DNA of 64,000 nucleotides from Niastella soli (GTDB lineage Bacteria > Bacteroidota > Bacteroidia > Chitinophagales > Chitinophagaceae), in assembly GCF_017742245.1 (NCBI RefSeq), contig NZ_JAGHKO010000004.1:62001-126000 (forward strand), written 5' to 3'. Every line of letters begins with the position of its first letter. The stretch's first letter is position 1. Under the pieces are notes generated by a model. The model saw only the letters and a list, made by a program, of their open reading frames with translations, was not told where the DNA came from and ran no database searches. Position numbers and translations under genes: made by a program. Shown piece by piece: positions 56,567 to 64,000 of this stretch.

Positions 56567-56885
56567 GAGATAAGAAGTATGAAGTACGATCCGGCTTTTC
56601 TTACTCTTACTTCGAATGGCGCAAGCGTCCGCTTGTGCCAAACAACACTATCCTGGTGCTGTCAACCTGTTAAGTGGACAACTTCCTACATCCTACCTCT
56701 TACTTCCTGGCTCTGAACTTAAATTCGTATTAAAATCAAACTACAAGGCCTTTAACTCAGGCAGTTAATCGTACTCCACCTCGCTATTGGCACCATAATT
56801 TCATTGATAATAAACCATGTAACAAGGCCTGGCACATTTGTACGTGGCAGAAGCCTTTATTTTTAATTGGTTTACTGTTTATTTT
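56567..56885. repeat. Gap with degraded GAAGTAG-family repeat, upstream of the trehalose gene
   Basis: GCAGGAGATAAGAAGTATGAAG (56562-56583) and the complementary ACTTCCTACATCCTACCTCTTACTTCC (56680-56707) form loose inverted arms of the period-7 family, with a GGCGCAAGCGTCCGCTTGTGCC hairpin between. The last 170 bp carry no repeat; CACATTTG at 56833-56840 is one base from a -7 box and may be the promoter. Confidence 0.6.
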
Positions 56886-59150
56886 ATGGGACGATTGATT
56901 ATTATATCTAACAGGTTACCTTTTTCTATTGATCATGAAGGAGATCAGCTTACACTTCGGCAAAGCTCAGGTGGATTAGTATCGGCAATTAAAAGTTATT
57001 TTGAAAGTGATAGTTCTAAAAACAGAGGGTTTACAGAGAAGTTTTGGCTAGGTGTGGCAGATTTTCCCCAAAATGAATGGAGCGTGGTCAAGGAAAAACT
57101 ATCTGGCCGTGACATTCAAATTATTCCGCTCTTTCTGAATAAGCTGCTGTACAAGGACTATTATAATGGTTTTTCCAATTCGGTGTTGTGGCCATTATTC
57201 CATTACTTTCCTAATCTGGTTGAATCGAATGTACATTACTTTGAGGCTTATGTAAAAGTGAACAGGGCATTTGCCGACAAGTTAATTCCACTTTTACAAC
57301 CGGATGATACCATTTGGATACACGATTATCAGCTGTTGTTACTACCGGAAATGATCAGGGCAGAAAAGCCAGCTGCCACTATCGGATTCTTTTTACATAT
57401 CCCTTTCCCGTCATACGAATTGTTCAGGACACTACCTGCTGAATGGAAAACTTCTTTATTGCGGGGTGTACTGGGCAGTGATCTGATCGGCTTTCATACA
57501 CACGATTACGCACAACACTTTTTGCAATCGGCTAAAATGATCCTGGGCGTTGACAGCTCTTTTCACTCGATGCAGTACCAGGACCGGTTAATAAAAGCCG
57601 ATCTGTTCCCGATCAGCATTGATTACAAAAAATTCAACAAGGCCTGTAACGATCCGGAAACAAAACAACACTATAAAGACATCAGGAAGAACTTTGAAGG
57701 AAAGAAGATCATTTTCTCGGTAGACAGACTAGATTACACAAAAGGATTGATGGACCGGCTGAATGCATATGATCATTTTCTGGAACAGTATCCTGAATGG
57801 CGGGAGAAAGTGGTGTTCATTTTAAATATTGTTCCCTCGCGTGACGACATTCAGGCCTACACGGAACGTAAACAACAGATAGAACAAAAAACAGGCACCA
57901 TTAATGGCAAAATATCAACCATTACCTGGCAGCCTATTATATACCGGTACACCCATCTTCCGTTCAATGAACTGGCCGCCCTTTACAAAGCAGCCGATGT
58001 GGCGCTGATAACACCCTTGCGCGATGGGATGAACCTCGTTGCCAAAGAATATGTTGCCAGCTGTTCGGGACGGAAAGGCGTTTTGATCCTGAGTGAACTG
58101 GCCGGCGCTGCCAACGAACTGAATGAAGCCCTGTTGGTAAATCCCACCGACACTATTGAAGTTGCCAGCGCTATCAACCGGGCATTGACCATGCCAGAGG
58201 AAGAACAGGAACACCGCATGTTTTTAATGCAGCAGCGGTTGTCTGACTACGATGTTATAAAATGGGTAAGTGATTTTCTGGATCAACTGGCGAATGTAAA
58301 ACAGGAACAACTGAAACAACAGGTCAAAGTGCTCGATGACCGCGTGATTGCCCAAATTCATTTGCATTATCAAATGGCCGGTAGCCGTTGCCTTTTATTG
58401 GATTATGACGGTACGCTGGTGCCTTATGCCCGCATTCCGTCAGAAGCAAAACCCAATGAAGAGTTGCGGTCTGTCTTAAACGGTTTATCAGCAGACCCAA
58501 AGAATAATGTAGTGATCATAAGCGGCCGCGAAGCCTACACCCTGGAAAAATGGTTAGGCGATCTGCCCATGATGCTGGTAGCTGAACATGGGGCCAGCTT
58601 TAAACCAAAGAACGATCAATGGCAACAGGCGGTCTCTATTCCCGATCAATGGAAGAACGAGATCAGGCCCATTATGCAACTGTTCGTTACCCATTGCGTT
58701 GGTTCATTCATTGAAGAAAAAACCAATACACTGGCCTGGCACTATCGTAATACACATCCCGAACTGGGTTTTACCCGGTCGAGGGAGTTGATCAATAACC
58801 TGACACAGTTGTTACAAAATACCATGCTGCAGGTGGTGGATGGCAATAAGGTAGTGGAAGTACGGATGTCGGGTTTTGATAAAGGCATTATGGCCCTGAA
58901 AATAGTGAACGACCTGCAACCTGATTTTGTGTTATGTATTGGTGATGATACTACCGATGAGGATATGTTCAAAACACTGGGTGAACGGGCATATAGTATA
59001 AAGGTAAGCAATGGATCAACCGCGGCGCAATACACCGTTTTTTCTCAAAATAAAGTGCTGCAGCTGTTAAAAAAACTCATGTTACCGATCGTAAATAAAC
59101 AATACGCATCCTTCGACTCAGCGCAGGACTCAACTCACCGCCAGCGTTGA
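56886..59150 (+). CDS. Bifunctional trehalose-6-phosphate synthase/phosphatase
   Basis: The ATG at 56886 gives 754 residues; an upstream TTG at 56838 adds only hydrophobic codons and is rejected. Residues 1-470 are the GT20 synthase (IIISNRLPFS, SSGGLVSA, IWIHDYQLLLLPEM, HIPFPSYELFRTLP), joining UDP-glucose and glucose 6-phosphate. Residues 495-740 are the HAD-type phosphatase, with D506 and D508 in LLDYDGTLVPY and GDDTTDEDMF, which dephosphorylates the product to trehalose. It makes this osmoprotectant in one polypeptide, as often in Bacteroidota. The last residues (FDSAQDSTHRQR) are encoded by a dispersed repeat sequence. It interrupts the hut genes. Confidence 0.93.
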   Translation: MGRLIIISNRLPFSIDHEGDQLTLRQSSGGLVSAIKSYFESDSSKNRGFTEKFWLGVADFPQNEWSVVKEKLSGRDIQIIPLFLNKLLYKDYYNGFSNSVLWPLFHYFPNLVESNVHYFEAYVKVNRAFADKLIPLLQPDDTIWIHDYQLLLLPEMIRAEKPAATIGFFLHIPFPSYELFRTLPAEWKTSLLRGVLGSDLIGFHTHDYAQHFLQSAKMILGVDSSFHSMQYQDRLIKADLFPISIDYKKFNKACNDPETKQHYKDIRKNFEGKKIIFSVDRLDYTKGLMDRLNAYDHFLEQYPEWREKVVFILNIVPSRDDIQAYTERKQQIEQKTGTINGKISTITWQPIIYRYTHLPFNELAALYKAADVALITPLRDGMNLVAKEYVASCSGRKGVLILSELAGAANELNEALLVNPTDTIEVASAINRALTMPEEEQEHRMFLMQQRLSDYDVIKWVSDFLDQLANVKQEQLKQQVKVLDDRVIAQIHLHYQMAGSRCLLLDYDGTLVPYARIPSEAKPNEELRSVLNGLSADPKNNVVIISGREAYTLEKWLGDLPMMLVAEHGASFKPKNDQWQQAVSIPDQWKNEIRPIMQLFVTHCVGSFIEEKTNTLAWHYRNTHPELGFTRSRELINNLTQLLQNTMLQVVDGNKVVEVRMSGFDKGIMALKIVNDLQPDFVLCIGDDTTDEDMFKTLGERAYSIKVSNGSTAAQYTVFSQNKVLQLLKKLMLPIVNKQYASFDSAQDSTHRQR

Positions 59151-59174
59151 GGATATAAAAGAATGTCCAACGGA

Positions 59175-59222
59175 AAGTCCGTCAGTAGTGACACCACCCG
59201 GTGCCTGCTGACGGACTTTTTT
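59175..59222 (+). terminator. Strong terminator after the trehalose gene
   Basis: AAGTCCGTCAG/CTGACGGACTT forms an 11-bp perfect stem with an inner hairpin (CACC/GGTG) and a T run. Confidence 0.9.
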
Positions 59223-59292
59223 ATTCGCAATCTTGTTCCGATTTATCGGGGTTTCGAATTCGTAAATTGGGCAATTAGCCTATCTTCACTAA

Positions 59293-60537
59293 ATGGCCAC
59301 ATCACTCATCACCAATATCAAACAACTCGTAAATGTACGGGAACAATGGCCTGTACTGCGGGGAAAAGAACTGGCAGATCTTCCATGTATACACAACGCA
59401 TTTTTATTGATCGAAGACGATACCATAGTTTCCTATGGTACCATGGAAGAACTGGCAAAAACAAACCGCGCACTGCCAGCTGAAACTATTGACGCTACGG
59501 GAAAAATGGTATTGCCCACCTGGTGCGACAGCCATACCCATTTGGTTTTTGCAGCCAGCAGGGAAAGTGAATTCATTGACAAATTAAAAGGGCTCAGCTA
59601 TGCTGAAATTGCAGCAAGAGGTGGGGGCATTTTAAATTCAGCCCGTAAATTAAATGAGGCCACGGAAGAGGAACTCTTTAACCTGGCCTGGGGCCGTCTG
59701 GAAGAACTGATCCAATTGGGCACTGGTGCTATTGAAATAAAAAGCGGTTATGGGCTCACCGTTGAGGGGGAGTTGAAAATGTTGCGGGTGATAAAAAAAT
59801 TGCGCGGGCGGTCAACCGTTACCATCAAAGCCACCTTCCTGGGCGCGCATACATATCCCATGGAGTATAAAGAGGACCATTCCGGATATATTGATCTTAT
59901 TATTCAGCAAATGCTGCCCGTTATTGCAAGGGAGCAACTGGCCGATTATATTGATGTGTTTTGTGAAACAGGTTTCTTTTCACCAGAAGAAACAGCGCTG
60001 ATCTGCAAGGCAGGTATGCAATATGGATTAAAACCAAAGATCCATGCCAACCAGCTTAATTTATCGGGCGGCGTGCAAACCGGTATTGCCCTGGGCGCTG
60101 TTAGTGTCGATCACCTGGAAACCATGGATGAACCGGCTATAAACGCCCTGGCAGGATCTTCCACTATCGGCACACTGTTACCAACTGCAGCCTTCTTTTT
60201 AAGAATGCCGTTTCAACCGGCCCGGGCCCTGATAGACGCAGGCTGTGCCATTGCACTGGCCTCAGATTTCAATCCCGGTTCTTCACCCAGTGGTAATATG
60301 AACGGGGTGGTAAACATGAGTTGCATTCAAATGAAAATGTTGCCAGAGGAAGCGATAAATGCCGCTACCCTGAATGGCGCCTGGGCCATGGAGTGTGCCG
60401 ATAAACTGGGCAGTATCTCTGTTGGGAAAAAAGCCAGTCTCATCCTTACCAAACCAGTACCCTCCCTGGCGTATATACCTTATTCTTTCGGCTCTAATTT
60501 AATTGAGAAGGTGATGATAGGAGGGCAGTGGCAGTAG
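59293..60537 (+). CDS. hutI: Imidazolonepropionase
   Basis: The 414-residue amidohydrolase opens the ring of imidazolone-5-propanoate to N-formimidoyl-L-glutamate, the third step of histidine breakdown. The metal site begins with H81 and H83 in CDSHTHLVFA; KIHANQLNLSGG and ALASDFNPGSSPSG carry further ligands. FLGAHTYPMEYKEDHSGYID is typical of HutI. The protein is cytoplasmic. Its own upstream region carries a strong terminator of the preceding gene, so it needs its own promoter; TATCTTCA near 59281 is close to a -7 box. Confidence 0.95.
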   Translation: MATSLITNIKQLVNVREQWPVLRGKELADLPCIHNAFLLIEDDTIVSYGTMEELAKTNRALPAETIDATGKMVLPTWCDSHTHLVFAASRESEFIDKLKGLSYAEIAARGGGILNSARKLNEATEEELFNLAWGRLEELIQLGTGAIEIKSGYGLTVEGELKMLRVIKKLRGRSTVTIKATFLGAHTYPMEYKEDHSGYIDLIIQQMLPVIAREQLADYIDVFCETGFFSPEETALICKAGMQYGLKPKIHANQLNLSGGVQTGIALGAVSVDHLETMDEPAINALAGSSTIGTLLPTAAFFLRMPFQPARALIDAGCAIALASDFNPGSSPSGNMNGVVNMSCIQMKMLPEEAINAATLNGAWAMECADKLGSISVGKKASLILTKPVPSLAYIPYSFGSNLIEKVMIGGQWQ

Positions 60538-60539
60538 AA

Positions 60540-60720
60540 AAAGGCAATGGGCAATGGGCAATAGCGCAAGGTTTTGGCGGGCGAAGCAAAAGGCAAAAAA
60601 AAATTCGGTGGCGAAAGGTCGTACATTAATCTCAAAGCTCGCGAACTGTTTGCCGTCTGCCGTCTGCCGTTTGCCGTTTGCCGTCTGCCGTCTGCCGTTT
60701 GCCGTCTGCCGTTTGCCGAT
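60540..60720. repeat. Period-7 GCCGTCT/GCCGTTT repeat
   Basis: GGCAATGGGCAATGGGCAATAGC at the start and GCCGTCTGCCGTTTGCCGTC words (60650-60718) at the end are opposite arms of the same period-7 family. An open frame through the repeat would falsely extend the following gene by 63 codons. Confidence 0.8.
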
Positions 60721-60742
60721 TCACCACTCACAACTCATAACC

Positions 60743-62779
60743 ATGTTTAGAAAAAGGAAAAAAGTCAACCTGGTAAAGGAGTTGCTTCAGCAAGACCGGT
60801 CCATTTCTATCAGGGACCGGTCAGCCGCGCTTGATTACCTGGTGGCTTTTGTGGACATGATGCGTCCGCGCCTGTCGGAGTTTGAGAACGTACAAAAGAA
60901 GTTTGCAGAAACAATACAATTTGTTCACCAGTATCCTTCTGTATTGAACAACCTGCGCACCGCTATAATGGCGCAATTGATCAACAGCAACCTGGTGCCC
61001 ATGTTTACGGAAAGCGGCATCACCATTTCACGTGGTGCAGGCCGTGAATTGTTTGCCCGTTTAAAACATAAGTTTTTACCTGCGGCCCGCGACCCTAACG
61101 ATTTCCTATACCTGCTTAACCGCATCTTTTTTAAACAAACCGATTATGAATGGGTTGAAAAAATAGGCCGGGATAAATGGATGCGCTTCTTTGATGGCAT
61201 CGGTCTCTCTTTTTCAGGCAGCGACCCGGTTATTATAAAACAAGCGGTGCTTTCTTTACAGATCTTAAGCGCCCGCGTAGCCCAGCTGGGTTGGGAGAAG
61301 GAAATAACCCATAATACGCCGGAGCAATGGCAACCACCCAACAATCCTTTTGCGGTACAACAACACCTGGTATACCAGATAAAAGAACGCATCCTGCGTG
61401 AGCACCAGGGCCCTGAATCTATACAGGACCTGGCCCGGCAATTGAGTGGGGTACTGGCAGAATGCGAAGAACTGGTTCAGTTAATTCGCGATGAAACAGA
61501 AGAAAAAGGCACCAGTTTATCTCAAACGTTCACCCTGTTCCAACTGGAACAGAAACTGAACCGGATGACCTTGCTGTTGGATATTGCCGAAGCGGAAGAA
61601 AAGATCAACCTGACCCGTTTCGCTCAAATGTTCATTACGGTGGTCCGCTATGAGAACCGGAAAAACAGTATCAGGGAGTTTCTATCCCAAACTACCGGCT
61701 ACCTGGCCTATCAGATTGCCGAACACAAAGGCAAAAAGGGAAGTAAATACATTACGGCTTCGCCACTGGAGTATTTTCAAATGATCGGCAGCGCCATGTG
61801 GGGTGGATTGATCATTTGTTTTGTGGCCATTTTTAAAAACCTGTTGGGCATGCTGCACATGGCTCCCTTTTGGCATGGCTTTGTATACAGCGTTAATTAC
61901 AGTCTGGGGTTTGTTGCCATTGAAGAAACCGGGGCCACGCTGGCCACCAAACAACCGGCTTTTACCGCCAGCGCCGTGGCCAGTTCGTTAGATGCCCGTA
62001 AAACGGATGATCCCCCTAACTTATACAACCTGGCAGTAACGGTCTCAAAAGTAAGCCGAAGCCAGATCGCTTCTTTTATCGGCAACCTTATTGTAGTGTT
62101 TCCCGGTACCTACCTGCTGGCCTGGTTATACGATCTGGCAATAGGTCACCCACTGGTTCAGGGCGAAAAGGCGGCGCATTTGCTCCAGGACCAGCATCCC
62201 TGGCAAAGTCTTTCTTTATTGTATGCCTGCAATACGGGGTTCTTTCTTTTTTTGAGCGGCATTATTGCGGGGTATGTTGAAAACAAGATAAATTACGGCC
62301 GCATAGATAAACGCCTTACCGAACACCCGGTTTTACGGGTGTCATTACCGCCAAGCCGGCTCCAAAAACTGGCGGCCTACCTGAATTCGCACGGGGGCAG
62401 TTTGGCTGGTAACATTTCTTTAGGTTTTTTTCTTGGCATGGCAGGCATCGTGGGTAAGATATTTGGTATACCTTTCGATATCAGACACATTACCATTTCA
62501 GCGGCCAACACCTCCCTGGGCGCCTATGGGGTAGGATGGGAGCATATGAATTACCGGTATTTAGCCAATGTAGTAATGGGTGTTTTAGGTATTGGTTTCC
62601 TGAACTTCCTGGTTAGCTTTTCCCTTGCTTTTTTTGTAGCGGTCCGGTCAAGGGATATTCATTTGAAAGATTATCCTGGTTTTTTAAAGATACTTTGGAA
62701 ATACTTCCGAAGTCATCCGCTTGATTTTATCAGGCCACGCAAACGCAGATCAGAAACGGAGAAAACAGAAACAGCATAA
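60743..62779 (+). CDS. Large membrane protein of the 'site-specific recombinase' Pfam family (function doubtful)
   Basis: From the ATG at 60743 the protein has 678 residues. The N-terminal 330 residues are helical and charged (LVAFVDMMRPRLSEFENVQKKF). Residues 385-650 hold about seven membrane segments (SAMWGGLIICFVAIFKNLLG, FIGNLIVVFPGTYLLAWLYD, LGFFLGMAGIVGKIFGIPFD, VVMGVLGIGFLNFLVSFSLAFFV). It matches, from memory, the family named SpecificRecomb after a Neisseria gene, but there is no recombinase catalytic motif and the membrane topology argues against DNA recombination. It is 20 bp upstream of hutG and likely cotranscribed. A role in histidine metabolism is not indicated. Confidence 0.8.
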   Translation: MFRKRKKVNLVKELLQQDRSISIRDRSAALDYLVAFVDMMRPRLSEFENVQKKFAETIQFVHQYPSVLNNLRTAIMAQLINSNLVPMFTESGITISRGAGRELFARLKHKFLPAARDPNDFLYLLNRIFFKQTDYEWVEKIGRDKWMRFFDGIGLSFSGSDPVIIKQAVLSLQILSARVAQLGWEKEITHNTPEQWQPPNNPFAVQQHLVYQIKERILREHQGPESIQDLARQLSGVLAECEELVQLIRDETEEKGTSLSQTFTLFQLEQKLNRMTLLLDIAEAEEKINLTRFAQMFITVVRYENRKNSIREFLSQTTGYLAYQIAEHKGKKGSKYITASPLEYFQMIGSAMWGGLIICFVAIFKNLLGMLHMAPFWHGFVYSVNYSLGFVAIEETGATLATKQPAFTASAVASSLDARKTDDPPNLYNLAVTVSKVSRSQIASFIGNLIVVFPGTYLLAWLYDLAIGHPLVQGEKAAHLLQDQHPWQSLSLLYACNTGFFLFLSGIIAGYVENKINYGRIDKRLTEHPVLRVSLPPSRLQKLAAYLNSHGGSLAGNISLGFFLGMAGIVGKIFGIPFDIRHITISAANTSLGAYGVGWEHMNYRYLANVVMGVLGIGFLNFLVSFSLAFFVAVRSRDIHLKDYPGFLKILWKYFRSHPLDFIRPRKRRSETEKTETA

Positions 62780-62799
62780 TATCACCAATTATCAGCTAT

Positions 62800-63870
62800 A
62801 TGATAAAACATTTCAAATTCTACAGCAAGCACGATGTACTGAATCTTACCAGGATACGTAAATATGAAACCAAACTGGGTGAAACTGTGGAGGTACTACC
62901 CGAAAAAACTGATAAAAACAACTGGGAAACGGCGCTGCAGCAATCAACGGCAAAGTATGTGGTATTTGGAATTCCCGAAGATATTGGCATCCGGGCCAAT
63001 CATGGTACCGGGGGCGCCGATTCGGTATGGGTGCCCTTTTTGTCGGCCTTTCTAAACCTGCAAAGCAATGATTTTTTGAATGGGGAAGAGCTGATCTTAC
63101 TGGGCCAGTTTAATTTCAGTGACCTCGGTGAACTGATAGAACAGAATGCCTATGGGTATGAAGAAAAGATAGATGCTTACCGGCATGCCGTGATCACCAT
63201 TGATGAAGAAGTGGAAGAACTGGCCAAGATCATCACTACCTATAATAAGATCCCGATCGCCATTGGCGGTGGCCACAACAATGCCTATCCGTTGATAAAA
63301 GGTGCGGCCAAAGGGTTGCATAAATCGGGCGTTTTACCGCTGGCACAGATCAATTGCATCAACCTCGATGCACATTCCGATTTCCGGCCTTCAGAGGGCC
63401 GTCACAGCGGCAATGGCTTCCGCTATGCCGAGGAAGATGGCTACTTACAGAAATATTGTATAGTTGGTTTACATGAAAACTACCTGCCGCAAAATGTTTG
63501 GCTCGACATTGTAAACAATCCCTTTCTTGACTTTATTACGTACGAAGATATTTTCATTCTGGAGAAAAGGAATTTTATTCAGGCCATAGCTCACGCTACC
63601 AATTTCACCGAAGATAATTATACCGGTATTGAACTGGATATGGATTGCATTGAGAATGCCTTGTCAAGCGCCATCACCCCCTCGGGCATATCAGCCTTGC
63701 ACGCACGTCAGTATATAACGCTGGCGGCCCGTGAAAGCCAGGTTGCCTATTTGCATATTTGCGAAGGCGCTATCAGACTGGCCGATGGCCGCAGCAATGA
63801 AACCACCGGTAAAATGATCAGTTACCTCGTGAGCGATTTTATAAAAGCGCACGAAGAAATGGAGGCGTAA
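62800..63870 (+). CDS. hutG: Formimidoylglutamase (arginase/ureohydrolase family)
   Basis: The 356-residue enzyme belongs to the dimanganese ureohydrolases. Metal ligands are H159 in GGGHNNAYP, D190, H192 and D194 in NLDAHSDFRP, and D280 and D282 in ELDMDC. With hutH, hutU and hutI nearby it is best read as HutG, which cleaves N-formimidoyl-glutamate to glutamate and formamide. Sequence alone would also allow agmatinase or arginase-like activity. It closes the histidine pathway. The gene follows the membrane-protein gene after 20 bp. Confidence 0.85.
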   Translation: MIKHFKFYSKHDVLNLTRIRKYETKLGETVEVLPEKTDKNNWETALQQSTAKYVVFGIPEDIGIRANHGTGGADSVWVPFLSAFLNLQSNDFLNGEELILLGQFNFSDLGELIEQNAYGYEEKIDAYRHAVITIDEEVEELAKIITTYNKIPIAIGGGHNNAYPLIKGAAKGLHKSGVLPLAQINCINLDAHSDFRPSEGRHSGNGFRYAEEDGYLQKYCIVGLHENYLPQNVWLDIVNNPFLDFITYEDIFILEKRNFIQAIAHATNFTEDNYTGIELDMDCIENALSSAITPSGISALHARQYITLAARESQVAYLHICEGAIRLADGRSNETTGKMISYLVSDFIKAHEEMEA

Positions 63871-63880
63871 ATAACCCGCA

Positions 63881-64000
63881 TCAAAAAGGAATGCCCAGGT
63901 TGATATACCATTGCAGCTTCTTCGTTTGATCGCAGTACATAGTGCTGATCTCAAGCGGGCCCAATGCAAAGTTGTATGAATAGGTTAGCGAATACCCCGA
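63881..64000 (-). CDS. Outer-membrane beta-barrel protein, last 39 codons
   Basis: On the minus strand the frame entering at base 64000 is open for 39 codons to a TGA at 63881-63883. The peptide has alternating polar and aromatic residues (SLTYSYNF, GPLEISTMYCDQTKKLQWYINLG) and ends in F, the usual last residue of an outer-membrane barrel. From memory, the GPLEISxMYCDQT...YINLGIPF end resembles patatin-like phospholipases with a barrel in Bacteroidota. The rest lies outside the window. It converges with hutG, 10 bp apart. Confidence 0.7.
   Translation of the reverse strand, partial: SGYSLTYSYNFALGPLEISTMYCDQTKKLQWYINLGIPF

Noticed and set aside
56838-56885. TTG start at 56838 for the trehalose gene
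   Set aside because: The extra 16 residues are hydrophobic and not part of the GT20 family, while the ATG at 56886 gives the conserved MGRLIIISNRLPFS start.
60743-62779. Mobile element based on the name 'site-specific recombinase'
   Set aside because: The protein is a multi-pass membrane protein with no tyrosine or serine recombinase motif, and it has no flanking repeats or attachment sites.

Overview
The window looks like chromosomal DNA of a Bacteroidota bacterium, most likely a member of the Chitinophagaceae. Four things point there: Bacteroidota-type -7 boxes (TAnnTTTG) upstream of several genes, secreted proteins with C-terminal type IX secretion (T9SS) sorting domains, HMA/AraC copper regulation, and protein families typical of that group. 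Species is not determined. I see no rRNA, tRNA, CRISPR array, transposase or prophage.

Layout. 1-3.2 kb: the start of an ABC-F ATPase gene (minus, leaving the window), a repeat-filled gap and an ankyrin-repeat protein. 3.2-6.4 kb: a copper module with an HMA-AraC regulator, a CopA-type Cu+ ATPase and a CopZ-like chaperone. 6.5-9.4 kb: a decayed glycan locus, with a glycosyltransferase, a broken NodU-type carbamoyltransferase, what looks like the tail of a family 2 glycosyltransferase, and an intact family 9 glycosyltransferase; it ends at an orphan, partly degenerate TPP riboswitch on the other strand. 9.9-17.9 kb: stress proteins (KGG-motif low-complexity protein, DUF892 protein), pyrophosphatase, a lipoprotein hydrolase, an LLM flavin enzyme, a GH29 alpha-L-fucosidase and a Bacteroidota-specific protein of unknown function. 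18.7-24.3 kb: a lipoprotein, a secreted lyase-like protein with ricin domain, a HipA-like kinase/DUF3037 pair and a fatty acid desaturase.

24.4-38.1 kb is the most striking part: four tandem paralogues of about 970-990 residues. Each has a signal peptide, exactly 16 SBBP beta-propeller repeats and a T9SS tail. The genes are separated by a 157-bp structured inverted-repeat element, and a 42-bp stub marks a lost fifth copy. 38.1-51.8 kb holds a Crp/Fnr regulator, YceI, a tightly packed DinB/NRDE/ATP-grasp/LysE group, a membrane Fe-S protein, a phosphoribosyltransferase, a phosphohexomutase, an OmpH/Skp chaperone, and a Gfo/Idh/MocA oxidoreductase with an MFS permease. 51.9-63.9 kb carries a complete histidine utilisation set (MarR regulator, hutH, hutU, hutI, hutG), interrupted by a secreted protein, a bifunctional trehalose synthase/phosphatase and a large membrane protein. 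The window ends in the last 39 codons of an outer-membrane barrel protein.

Throughout, intergenic gaps are filled with three families of degenerate short-period repeats: period 7 'GGCAATG/GGCAGAC', period 7 'GAAGTAG/GGTAGGA', and period 8 'AGTTCTTA/AACTTAAT'. They are often arranged as long imperfect inverted repeats. These families and the SBBP array with its spacer element are the features here most likely to be undescribed.
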